From Umbelopsis ramanniana AG (Eukaryota; Mucoromycota; Umbelopsidomycetes; Umbelopsidales; Umbelopsidaceae), in contig NW_026252195.1 in the NCBI RefSeq assembly GCF_025399195.1, positions 1-28,376 on the forward strand: DNA of 28,376 nucleotides. Reading direction: 5' to 3'. The notes under the pieces were generated by a model. The model was not told the DNA's origin and did no database searches. It worked only from the letters and a program-made list of their open reading frames with translations. Position 1 is the stretch's first letter; every line of letters begins with the position of its first letter. A program made the position numbers and the translations under genes. Of this stretch, positions 18,619 to 28,376 are shown piece after piece.

Positions 18619-21558
18619 CTATTTCGTATCACTGTTGTTATTATCATGGTCATGCAGCGGCTCTCTTACAAAGCCTTTTGCGCCATAGTCGTTGTATTTG
18701 CCAAAATTTCGCAGTTCTTTAGGTATGTCACTTCCTGTCGCAATCGGTTGAGTTGGAAGACTGTAACCAATTTCAAGATCCTCCAGAGTGGCCTTCAGTT
18801 GCATCATGAATGAGTTTCGGTTGGACCACCTGAATCCCATATCTTGCCAGGAAGCGCAGTGTTCAATGTAAAATATGCAAGTGAATTTGTTCATGTTTTC
18901 CAGTGACATGATATTCATGCACATGGTGTTATGTGTAAATGATCGAGGCTTGTCATTGTACCAAGCAAGCATAGATTCTCTCAGGCGGTAGATTTTGTCC
19001 GCGGTCGTAGAGAAGTGTATGTTAAATTCTGCATCAGAGGCAACATTAGAAGAGAATAGAATCATATCGTCACTCACAGACGTTTGCATTTACTTACCAA
19101 TGACTTCAGCCATTGGACCAGATCTTCTAAGATTGCATATATACTGTGGAGCAATAACAGTATGATGGGCATACAGCGTCGTTCCATCCCATTTTTTGAA
19201 CGTCGTAGTCAACAGATCTATTTCAACCACTGTCCAGTTCTCTGCGCCAACAAATACACGATCACCAACGTCATATGGGTGCTGTTTAGAGTCAGTTAAT
19301 TCCTTGAGCAAATAGACTGGAAGCGTTAAAATTCATTATCCTTGACTTACCGTGACAAAAACAAATATGATACTTTCGAACATATCCTTGGCACTATTAC
19401 CAAAAATGAAGCTGATGGCCACGAACATGGTCCATAGGGGCAGTAGTTGGCTGCCAACGTCGACACCGAAAGCAGTTGCGACAATAAGTGCCCAAACAAC
19501 TGCAAATGCAGACATCAATATGATATCCAGTTTTCCCGAAGCCTGCGATAGGTCACGAAGGGATGCTGCTAAATGCTTTCTTTCCTTGAATATCTCCAAA
19601 GTTCCATTTCGTAACTCGCGTTTTGAGATATTGCCGTTCTTATCACGATCAAACAAGTCAAAAGCTTTTTCAGCTTCATCAGACGTAGTGAAATAGTCGA
19701 CAAAGTCGCCTTTGACAAGATAGCCATTTTCCGGAGCTACCATATTGTGGAACAATTCACGTGCTAGCCATTTTGCTTCTTGCCGTGAGTTGTGAGTGCC
19801 TGGTAAAATGGACGCCATCGATTTCGCCTTGTTGTTGAATAACTTTTTAAAATTGGTTGTTCCATAGTCAAGAAATGATTTGCCATCAAATGAACTAGTA
19901 CGAGTCGATAGGGTGGGACGACGACGTGTCAGATTCTTCATCTTCTTGCTAAAGAAGTTTTTCACGGTATGCGCCTCTGGCTTGGTGTCGGATTGTATTG
20001 TAATTTTGACGCTGTCTTTATTTGAAAACCGAACAGGCCCTTGATTGTCCTTTTTTTGACTTTCTTCCTGCTGAACACTTTCTCTATGTTCGATTTCTTC
20101 ATATTTGTGATTACCTGAGGCTGAGCTTCGTCGACGGTGTTTATCCTTGGTTTCCTGACGATTTGTTAAATCACGCTCATTTTCATGCTGAACGTGTTCC
20201 TCATGATGAGCCTCTCCTTTTTCTTCATAATTAGTGCTTCCACCATTCGATGTCGTATCTGGCTCAACTTGTTGATCACTGCTTTGATCTTTGTCCCTTT
20301 CGTTTTGATCACCGTCACGAATCTTCTTATTATGCTTTCGAAGGTCAAAGTCCGGTCGCTTTCGAATTGATTTCTTCAGTTTGTCCAACACTATGCGTGT
20401 GCTGTGCTTCAGTATCGTTGGCATCCAGTTGAAATCCTCTAGAGAGATATTTACCTTTAAGTGCATTGTCATTTTTTTCAATTCGTTCGTAATAAGCCTT
20501 TCTACAATACAAAGAGGTAAATGTGAAGGACACTATCCAGAAAGCTAAATGTATTATCTCACCTGTGAAATGCAGTAACTGTCGTTTTCAATCCTTTAGT
20601 CAATGCAAGATATGTTTCTTTATCCTACGTTCTTTAATCGTTACTCACCTATCAATTGCAATATAAATTTTTCCAGGAATAAAAAGCCACTTGCGAAGAA
20701 GAGAGCTTCAAGAAATGATTTGACAATCCAAGTGTAGCCGTAATTGCGGTCATCATTAGGCACTTGCAGTAGAAACGCCCAAGCACCCCATGCCCAGGCG
20801 GACACAAAGAGAATTTTGATATAGGATTTGAGAGAATGATAATACTATTGACATTTCGATGGACGAGTTGGTAAAGTTAGCGGCTATCATGGAAAAAAAA
20901 AAATGATCTGTAACTGACTTCAAACGTACAGCCAACCGCATCTTCAATATCTCCAAGGTAGTCGGCGTCATCCTTTTGACAAACCGTTGGATGACGGCAG
21001 GGATAGCTTCAACAAAGTAATGCACCACAATTGCCATAACGTATATGAAGGAGAGAAAGGTAAACCAGAGTTCTAGGTTTAAGGATACATCGTTTTGCTT
21101 GCCAGCGTACAGAACATTGAGAAGCGCAGTGACAGCTATTAGTGCTAGACCGATGAACACTACAATAAACCGTTTGAACCATTTTCCGTATGTTCCATAT
21201 AGAAAAAATGTGAACGGCCGATCTTTGCTAACCATCTTTCTTTTGTATGCATGATCCTCCATAGGGTCATCTTCTTGATTCCAGTCAAAATCTTCGTCAC
21301 CCTCAGGGTTCTGGCGATCGCCATTATCATTTCGCGCTTGGCTGCCAATATCAGTGTTATCGGTGGAACTCTCGCCGCCGGGTTTTTCATCTTTAAATCT
21401 ACTTCGCAGTTCGTTTGGTTGAATTTCGTCTTGGCTTTCGTCAAGAGAGTCAGAGCTTTCTGAGCCTAGTGAATGATTAATATGAACCTCTTCTTCATGG
21501 ATGGGTAATTAGATCCATGCTTCCACTCACCATAGCTCTTTCGATATGACTCGGCCAT
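18619..21558 (-). CDS. MscS-like mechanosensitive channel with EF hand (Msy1/Msy2 type)
   Basis: Eight exons: 21558-21531, 21465-20930, 20844-20649, 20578-20563, 20501-20455, 20390-19351, 19281-19098, 19028-18619; 818 aa. An acidic cytosolic N-terminus (about 1-90) is followed by four hydrophobic helices (about 105-260) and a long polar linker (about 285-450). A canonical EF-hand loop, DRDKNGNISKRE, sits at residues 522-533. Two more helices follow (about 563-625) and the MscS beta domain opens with HPYDVGDRV. This is the fungal Msy1/Msy2 layout: calcium-regulated mechanosensitive channels of the ER or its contact sites that protect against hypo-osmotic shock. Exon 4 is only 16 nt (VTAFH plus part of R). 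Frame considerations rule out 16-nt and 24-nt introns nearby. It converges with RAD30, 89 bp between stops. Confidence 0.92.
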
Positions 21559-22207
21559 GTGCCTTCACTTATAAAAAAAAAGAAATCACCAAACCTTGAA
21601 AAGAAGAGAAGTCGACAACAGCGTCCGAATTACGGCTTCTTATGAGATGCTATGGATCAATCTCGCACAGGAATAATTTATTTCTCACCCTTTCCCCCGA
21701 AAAATCTTTGAATGGTAATTGTGAGTACATTTGCTCAAGTAAGCATTTGGTATACATAAACCAGTGGATCATATTGTATATGTTTACTGTATGTGATAGG
21801 CTATCAGTCGTCGTTTACCTGTGACTGTGATATGGGCAATGGCTACCATGTAGAGCCGCAAGCTCTGGCATACCAATTAGCATCGAGGTTTCATTTATCA
21901 ATGCATGATAAAGTCCCAACCAGTTTTTGAAAAAGCTAATGCGATGTGGTTCATTGGTTCATCCTTTATCATAGGCAAGCATGCTTTCCACAGAGCAAAT
22001 GGCTTTCGATGTAACTCTCAGTCAAGTTTTGGCCAGTCTCCAATAAGGCTTTATGTCGCGTTACACACTGTTCTCTGAAATAATGGTAGAAGGAGTTGTA
22101 CCACCAAGAGTGCAAATGGTCAATGCCTGGCCCAATTTCAATGTTTGTGACTCAGCTCAAAAGCCTCTCAACCTTCAGTGTGGTATGAACATCAACAGCA
22201 CCACACC
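21559..22207. promoter_or_regulatory. Divergent intergenic region between MscS channel and alpha/beta hydrolase
   Basis: 649 bp separate the two divergent ATGs, the longest shared promoter region in the window. No reading frame is convincing. The stretch contains A-runs next to the channel start and otherwise AT-rich unique sequence. No TATA box, operator palindrome or repeat stands out. Confidence 0.5.
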
Positions 22208-23824
22208 ATGACTTCAAAAATGCAGGCTTTTCCCTTCGATTCTACCAATGTGCCTGTTCCTGAAGTTGCCAATCATATGTCCAGATCTCCGTTTCCGGAA
22301 AGTTCAATGTCGACGCCAGTACCCACTTCATCCCGTACTAAACACCCGAGCAATGCAAGAACACGAACACTAGACCGAGATGAATCAGACGCTTTCTTCT
22401 CTACACCAGCATCGCAGGCGATGCCGACTATCAATGGTCGCCTATTGGACAACAGCGGCCTGAATCCGTATCCAGCTGCCTCTCCACCCACAAAACATGC
22501 TTCCCGTAGAATGACTAGTGATAGTGAGATGAAATCAAGGCGTTCGAAGCTGGAAATCCTGAATGATCCTCTACTACATCAAACGTTCTTTTACCAATCG
22601 AGAGGAACGACAGAAGATCTTTTTCCTTCCCATCTTGTCGGATTCGCTGAATATGGCAACCCAGATGGCCATGCGGTGATGCTCATCGGGGGTCTAGGTT
22701 GCTCAAGATTAGTAGGTGTCATGTTTCATGACATCAGTAAACGATATGGAATACGACTGATTATACCAGAGCGCCTGGGGTAAGATTTCATGGCACCGAA
22801 CGGAAACTAAACATTAAAAAATAAGCTAATAAGTTGTTTCGATGGGTGGTAGGTATGGATTGACGGAAGCATGCAGCGCGCTCAACATGACTGTAATGCA
22901 ATGGGCAGGTAAGAAACTCTTCATATTTGGTGTTAAGTAGGAGCTCTCAGCATCACATTGATACTTTATGATCGCTCAACAGATGTGGTTGTCCAATTGG
23001 CGGACCACTTGCGTATAAAACGATTTAGTCTAATTGGACAGTCTGTCGGAGCCGTGTTTTCGTTGGCGGTGGCTAAGAAGTATCCCAATCGTGTTGTTGG
23101 CACCGTCCATTTGATCTCACCATGGGTTCCAACAGCAGCAGCGAACACGTTCAAGTGGACTAAGCGATTACCAGGTGGATTGATGACCCGCACCTTAACA
23201 TTAGGCATGGACGCTATGTGGACCATCAACAAAGTATCCAATTCACCTTCCGCTAACTGGATGTCAATGTCGGGAATGGCTGATGCTAGTCAGCGGTCAA
23301 GCACTGAATCGTCTGGGATCTCCCGGAATAGTAGCATGTCTGGGAAAATGAGCTCGGCTACCTCTCCCACATCCTCCAACTTTCATTCGGCCTTGATGGC
23401 GTTAGAGGAGGATGAGCTTCTAGCATCTTTAGATGACGACTATGCAGATATACCGACGGATTTCCCTCCCCATCGACCGCTGCGACATATGGTTCGCCTG
23501 CAACAGATGTCCCTATTCCTTGGAATGAACAAAATGAGGATGGCGGAACCCTCGTCCGAGGGTCAAACTAATGATGTCCTGGTAGCCCTCGAAAAATACC
23601 ACCCCTTTGGCTTCAGTTTTTCTGATATCGATATTCCAGTCTCTGTAGTTTGGGGTGATAAGGATAACCTGATCCCATTACGAGGTATAGAATGGATGGC
23701 TAGTACAATGAAAGACGTTAGAGTTAAAGTTTTAGAAGGTGAAGCGCATGATCTTGTATGGAAAGAAGGAGTCATGGAATGGGCTCTAAGAGGCATTCTT
23801 GCCTCCACTTCAATTAAATCATAG
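22208..23824 (+). CDS. Alpha/beta hydrolase-fold protein
   Basis: Three exons, 22208-22779, 22853-22908 and 22983-23824, encode 489 aa. The fold is shown by AVMLIGGLGCSR (oxyanion-hole strand, about residue 160), the nucleophile elbow GQSVG with Ser-230, WGDKDNLIP with the likely acid Asp-435 (or Asp-437), and GEAHDLVW with His-465. All three catalytic positions are present, so an active hydrolase is expected; the substrate cannot be read. The N-terminal ~115 residues are Ser/Pro/Thr-rich and look disordered. Between the core halves (about 285-365) is a Ser-rich then acidic insert where lid domains often sit. No signal peptide is seen. I start at the ATG at 22208 (context CACC before ATG); further upstream the frame has no ATG. 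Confidence 0.85.
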
Positions 23825-24388
23825 AGTAAACTCGTAATTATATGGGTACTACAAGGTTGTATAGACCAGCACAAAAGTTGTTTTCGTCTCAAAAGTGTTC
23901 TCTCTGTGAATGAACTGCTCATAACCATGAAACATTCGTTATTCGTTCATATTTTGGAGCCGAATCATTCCATATGCATTAATATGCAGATGTCAGGTAT
24001 TTTTCATTTATCTTAGTACTTGGCTAAGGTCGTTACGAATTAATAATTGGGTGCCACAGGGTTTTTGCGCGCAGTAGGGGCAACGCTGACTTTGAAGTCC
24101 TCCCTTTCCATACGTGATGAGTGACCACACATCAATTATTTGTATGAAATTATCGTTCAATGTATTAGTATTCGCTAGTGGGATCTATTGGTAATGTAAT
24201 ATCGAAGTTCCTGGTCTTCAACTGAGACTTATATTTTTAGGCTGCACTCGGAGTACGAGGAAAAATAATAGCGTTCCTGGTGGCCGAGACAAGTGAAAAC
24301 ACAGTCCCAATTGGATTTCAAATTGCGTCTTTCCCATATATGGTAGGGGTAAGACCATTCACCTTACTCTCATGAACATCCTCTTGAC
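23825..24388. other. Intergenic region between alpha/beta hydrolase and MFS transporter
   Basis: 564 bp hold the 3' end of the hydrolase gene and the promoter and leader of the MFS gene, both plus strand. I found no coding exon. It includes a small hairpin-like TGCAT-TAAT-ATGCA around 23975 and a short uORF just before the MFS start. Confidence 0.55.
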
Positions 24389-24392
24389 ATGA
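24372..24392 (+). promoter_or_regulatory. Six-residue uORF overlapping the MFS start codon as ATGA
   Basis: An ATG at 24372 opens a six-residue frame (MNILLT) whose TGA at 24390-24392 overlaps the main ATG at 24389-24391. A ribosome finishing the uORF stops exactly on the main start codon, an arrangement that can allow reinitiation or repress the main frame. Confidence 0.5.
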
Positions 24393-26539
24393 ATGGAAAA
24401 TCAAGATACAACGCTGAGTTCTCACAGCTGCCAACGGCGGATACTGACGAAGTGGAGGGAACAGCATTGTTTGACGAATCAAGAGAAATCGAAGAGGAAT
24501 TGCTCCATGGACAAATTGCCATGCCACCAGAAGCCAGGGGAGATAACCCACTGGACGCTCTAATCACAAAAGTGGGATACGGCTCATTTCAGAAAAAGCT
24601 TCTGGTTAGTATTTCTAGTCCTGGTGTGAAATAGGACACTGGTCTATCGATCCTAACGTTGCTTCTAGGTTCTTTGCGGGTTTGGTTGGCTTGCTGACAA
24701 TGTAAGTATACCTGGTACCGCCTTTTGGGGTAGACTGGCTCAGTGATTTGTAACCAGTAATTAATTGTTTACTTTTCGATCTTTAGATGTGGCTACAGGT
24801 ATGCATCGATACGCATCATTATGCTATTTCCAACGTCTGTTTGTGTGCACAGCTGACAATTTGAGATACAGTGTATTGCCATTATATTACCCCGAGTGCA
24901 AGGTAAAATTTACAACACCGCAACGACATATCACCCCGTCAATTATTAATAGTGTTTGTGACAGATCATTTCGATGTTGAGGACCGTCTCATTGGAACGC
25001 TTTCAAGTTCCATCTTCATGGGAATGATGTTTGGAGCCTTATTCTGGGGTACTTACTCAGATTCCAATGGACGAAAAATTCCATTTAACACTACTCTGGC
25101 CATAACTGCTCTATTTGGTATTGCATCCAGCTTTGCTCCTACTTTTTGGAGTCTGTGCTTGTTTTTATTTTTCCTTGGATTTGGAGTAGGTGGAAACATG
25201 CCAACTGATGGTAAGAAGAAAGATCACGCTTTGTCACCTGTAGTACTTGCCGCCGATTTTCATAGCAACCTTATTTATTTTTTGACATTTGTTTCTTAGG
25301 TGCATTGTTTCTTGAATTCCTTCCAAAATCTCATCATTACTTGCTGACGTTTATGTCGGTTTTCTTTTCGTTTGGCGCGGTTATTGCGTCGATATTAGGT
25401 TTTCTCATCTTGCCATACACAAGCTGTCCCGAAGGCTCAGCTGATGACCAAAACCCACCATGCGACGTTTCAGTCCAAAATAGGGGTTGGCGGTACATGC
25501 TCCTCGCCACAGGTATTGTGACCTTATTCATGGTCGTGTGTAGATCATTTCTCTTCCACCTTCCGGAGAGCCCCAAGTATCTTATCAGCCGACATCGCAA
25601 ACGTGAAGCTGCACAAGTGTTGCAACGGATTGCAGACGCCAATGGACACAAAATGACCATTACAGCTGCTGACTTACCAGACCCGTGCCGTCCAGTGAAA
25701 ATGTTCGCGATAATCGATAGCGATGACGAGTTGGAAGATGGTCCAAAAGTCCGTTCCAGCGACTCGTATAGTGATACAAGCCCAATTCTATCACCAGCCA
25801 ACCCAGACGCCAAGCTTGATACTCCACGATCCTTCGCTGAGAAAATTAAAACCGCTATGAATCCGGAAAAGCTACAATTGCTGTTCAATGAGAAGTGGCG
25901 AGTCACAACCATTTTAGTTTGGGCCATTTGGACCTTCACGGCCGTGGCATATACTATGTTCAATGTCTTCTTACCAAAGTATTTGGAGATGCTTGGTTTC
26001 GCTGGAGAAGCACCTCCTACTAGAGCAGATGTTTACTGGGATTATATGGTGTATTCCATTGCTGGAGTGCCTGGCTCAGTGGTATGTAACTCGGTACCTT
26101 TTCTGTTATCATTGATTTTTTGTGATCTAATCCCACATTTGTTTCATAGATTGCATCTTGGATGATTGAAACAAGATTGGGTCGGAAAGGAACCATGGCT
26201 TTGTCTGCCTTTGGATCTGCAGTCGCATTATTTGTCTTTTCGGTCATCAGCTCACGCATAACTATGTTGCTGTCATCGTCGGCTGTATCGTTTTTGGCAA
26301 CATTATTATACGCAGTCATTTACGGCTATACACCAGAAGTGTTCACCACCGAAGTACGAGGAACTGCAGTAGGCACAGCATCCGCTCTGGGAAGAATTGC
26401 CGGTATTATCAGTCCTATCGTGTCCGGAATTTTACTCACTATCAGCACCGTTCTTCCCCTGTACGTCAGCGTCGTTGGCTTCATATTGGTCGGCGGTTGT
26501 GTAATGCTTCTCCCCGTAGAGACGAAGAAAGCAACTTGA
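24389..26539 (+). CDS. Major facilitator superfamily transporter, SV2/SVOP-like
   Basis: Seven exons: 24389-24604, 24669-24701, 24787-24798, 24872-24902, 24965-25210, 25300-26081, 26150-26539; 569 aa. The small middle exons read CGFGWLADN, MWLQ and CIAIILPRVQ, together the first transmembrane helix of this family. Signature motifs are GTYSDSNGRK at 126-135 (loop 2-3), PESPKYL at 268-274 after helix 6 and ETRLGRK at 447-453 (loop 8-9). The long 6-7 loop (about 280-380) is Ser/Asp-rich with possible phosphorylation sites. Twelve helices are expected. Relatives carry organic ions, sugars or nicotinate-like acids; the substrate cannot be told from sequence. An N-terminal acidic cytosolic tail of about 60 residues has dileucine-like EELL. 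It converges on the DUF1279 gene, 174 bp away. Confidence 0.9.
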
Positions 26540-26713
26540 CCCATTTTTGTCGTCGCATTATCATAAAGCTCCCTCCCCCCACAGTGTAGATACCTCTTGA
26601 TCTCTTCTGAGGTCATAATAGAATTGAGGAGGCATTGGCTCTCCTTCCGTGACATCCTTTACAAACTCTTTTCATTTCTTTTTTATTTACATAGCTTATA
26701 AGTCTATATATTT

Positions 26714-27295
26714 TTAAGTCTTTGCGATATTCCGTGTGCCCGGCACCCGGAATCCCATTTGTTGCAACTTCCTGGCCAAGAACGGAGTGATGGCGGCAGT
26801 CAAACCTAGTCGCACAGGCAGAAGAATAGTTTTGTGAATTCCATATGCTATTACAAAGATAGAAGCCATGGACGGCTTTTCTGCTGAATCTGCTTTGGGT
26901 GTGATCTTGTGTTTCATGCCAAATAAGCCTTTGACTTCCTTCAATGCCCAGTCTTCGACTTGCTTGACTTTTTCAGCACCAGTGAACGTAATGACCGCCA
27001 TTGTCAAGCTCAAATCGACAGCGCTGAGGGCTAAGTAAACTCCAGCACCAACTGCGCCATACTTCTTCATAAATGACTTCAGTCTTTGTCTGATTGTTGT
27101 GTTTGCCTCGACATTATCAACTTGGGCGGAATAGAGTCGAGTTGAATGCCAGTCATGTCGCAAGACTTGTCGAGTGGTCGGCGTACTCCACGGAGATCGA
27201 TATCCAGGCGATATATACAGTGGTTTTCTCAAAGTAGTTCGTAGACTTGGAATCCTGGAGGATATAAAACGAAGATTTCTCTGGTACACTGACAT
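26714..27295 (-). CDS. DUF1279/FAM210-like mitochondrial membrane protein
   Basis: This is the only intronless gene here, 193 aa. The N-terminus is rich in Arg, Ser and Thr with no acidic residues over about 55 positions, a typical mitochondrial presequence. The DUF1279 core starts near residue 72 (RLKSFMKKYGAVGAGVYLAL), with a hydrophobic helix continuing through SAVDLSLTMAVI. A second hydrophobic segment (SIFVIAYGIHKTILLPVRLG, about 146-165) leads into a conserved PFLARKL end. Animal FAM210A is an inner-membrane protein linked to mitochondrial translation and FAM210B to haem and energy metabolism; the fungal function is not known. It converges with the MFS gene. Confidence 0.85.
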   Translation of the reverse strand: MSVYQRNLRFISSRIPSLRTTLRKPLYISPGYRSPWSTPTTRQVLRHDWHSTRLYSAQVDNVEANTTIRQRLKSFMKKYGAVGAGVYLALSAVDLSLTMAVITFTGAEKVKQVEDWALKEVKGLFGMKHKITPKADSAEKPSMASIFVIAYGIHKTILLPVRLGLTAAITPFLARKLQQMGFRVPGTRNIAKT

Positions 27296-28376
27296 GACTC
27301 CAAATGTACAGTGGAATGGAAAAAGCAGCCTTCCAACTCCGAATTGCGTCAGAGAACTTCAATGGCCTTCCCATTAGCCCGCTATGAGACACCCTAGTAC
27401 AAAATTCGTATGTAGGCAGGAAACGTTTAGCACCTTTTACGTTTATCTCAGGTGAAATATCGCTTTTACAGCAAAGAAAGTATACCAGTGACTACGTTAT
27501 ACCGGGAGCACTCATCCATGATCGTGCTGTCAGTCATTTTCTCCACACCAGCACAATCAATCCATGTACCTATCACAGGCACTGCGCAAGTGTTCATTTA
27601 GAAAAATCAACGAGTTGTGATGAGGCAGATTGATGCTATTTATTGGTCAGCTATAATCATCATCATTTCAACATTTCGTTACTCAAAGTGCACTCAACCA
27701 ACGACAAAATGCCTATTAAACAGAGCACACAATAAAACTTGGCGAATGAGACTGACGGTTATTCGCCAACCCCACAATTGGAATGCGTGTTCATTGTAGA
27801 ACAGAATAGAGGTGACGCTGGGTTTATGGTGAAAAAGTGAATTTCGATAACCCAATTCTGTCGGGATGTTTTTCTTTGGTTCGCCAGGGAGCAGTCCCGA
27901 GACTATATCCTATGGAGATTGCCTTGGTTTTACAAATATGTATAGATAAAAATAATCAAACTTGGTCCCTGAGGGTATTTCTTACGATAATACCTCGTAG
28001 AGAACAGAATTGAGAGAAAGAACATTTGAAGATAAATGAAAATATAGAATTTGCCAAGGTCAGAGAAAAATTGATCTAATTGAGCCAACGGGAATAGGTT
28101 CGAATCAAGAGCTAATAGAATGTAGAAAAGAAGAGACTCTCGTTTTATTACTCTATCTAGAGCGCTTATATAAAGTAGCGTAAAGAATGGCTTGTCTTCA
28201 TCCAGCATAGTTTACCATATTAAAACAAACTTTAGGTGTCACAGCAGTATTAGATTTACTAAGAAAAATGTGATAGCGGGAGGTATTCAACTACAGTCCA
28301 TTTAGAAATAATTTGCGCTGACATCATATAAGTTTAGCTTCGTATCAAAATGTTGAACTCTGCCAAAAAATTAAAA
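27296..28376. other. Gene-free right flank
   Basis: About 1.08 kb without a gene I can support. It contains the promoter of the DUF1279 gene next to 27295, AT-rich sequence, and several open frames of 60-92 codons that look like chance. On the minus strand TTTATATAAG near 28165-28175 resembles a TATA box but no convincing frame follows it. No tRNA, repeat array or transposon end was found. Confidence 0.5.

Noticed and set aside
20440-20455. 16-nt GTAAATATCTCTCTAG that could be read as a tiny intron in the MscS gene
   Set aside because: It is far too short for the spliceosome. Using the downstream acceptor at 20391 gives a 64-nt intron and restores the ALKVLDKLKKS sequence expected for the family.
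20625-20648. GTGAGT...GTAG 24-nt candidate intron in the MscS gene
   Set aside because: It is too short and runs into a stop codon; the acceptor before the 16-nt exon keeps the frame.
22178-22207. Extension of the alpha/beta hydrolase frame upstream to 22178
   Set aside because: The frame there begins with GTG, not ATG; the first in-frame ATG is 22208 with a better context.
28097-28106. GGTTCGAATC resembling the T-arm/B-box of a tRNA
   Set aside because: Flanking bases do not form a 5-bp T stem and no acceptor stem, anticodon arm or A-box lies at the right distance.
27930-28208. 92-codon minus-strand open frame starting with ATG, hydrophobic, with a TATA-like sequence nearby
   Set aside because: The composition is what AT-rich random DNA gives, the TATA-like site lies inside the frame rather than upstream, and no splice extension or family resemblance was found.
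1-28376. Search for a CRISPR array, transposon ends, biosynthetic cluster or defence-like module
   Set aside because: No regularly spaced repeats, terminal inverted repeats, transposase/reverse transcriptase frames or clustered accessory enzymes were seen; the genes are unrelated housekeeping functions.

Overview
This window is nuclear DNA from a fungus. It carries 14 protein-coding genes on both strands. Almost all are cut by short introns of about 55-90 nt with GT...AG ends and CTAAC/CTGAC-type branch sites, and there are no bacterial-style operons. A vacuolar HMT1-type half ABC transporter, a TIS11/Zfs1 zinc-finger protein, an LCL2-type secreted protein and an EF-hand MscS channel point to fungi. 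The high intron density (17 coding exons in SEC15, 10 in the ABC gene) and the gene mix suggest an early-diverging lineage such as Mucoromycota. That placement is an inference, not something the sequence proves. All exon models below were built by hand from reading frame, splice sites and family motifs; start codons are ATG only.

Layout. 1-1462: gene-free, with simple repeats. 1463-2371 (+): 2H-phosphoesterase-like protein. 2593-6223 (-): HMT1-like ABC transporter, head-to-head with URM1 (6322-6775, +). 6822-7465 (-): unrecognised basic protein, head-to-head with exocyst SEC15 (7591-11086, +). 11262-12658 (+): WDR83/MORG1-like WD40 protein. 12759-13613 (-): NDUFAF4-like complex I assembly factor. 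13783-15288 (-): tandem CCCH zinc-finger protein. 15605-16027 (-): LCL2-like secreted protein, head-to-head with DNA polymerase eta (16151-18529, +). 18619-21558 (-): MscS-like channel. 22208-23824 (+): alpha/beta hydrolase. 24389-26539 (+): MFS transporter. 26714-27295 (-): DUF1279/FAM210-like mitochondrial protein. 27296-28376: no supported gene.

The genes are unrelated housekeeping functions: metal/thiol transport, tRNA thiolation, exocytosis, splicing/signalling scaffold, mRNA decay, translesion synthesis, osmosensing, solute transport and mitochondria. They share short divergent promoters (98, 125 and 123 bp) and short convergent 3' ends (46-221 bp), as in compact fungal genomes. I see no gene cluster, mobile element, CRISPR array or defence-like module, and no evidence for a previously undescribed multi-gene system. 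The points most worth a second look are about gene structure: a probable GC-AG intron, very small exons of 12, 16 and 21 nt, a 63-nt stop-free intron in the polymerase gene, a uORF overlapping the MFS start as ATGA, three PIP-like motifs in the polymerase tail, and a long acidic/poly-lysine tail on the ABC transporter.
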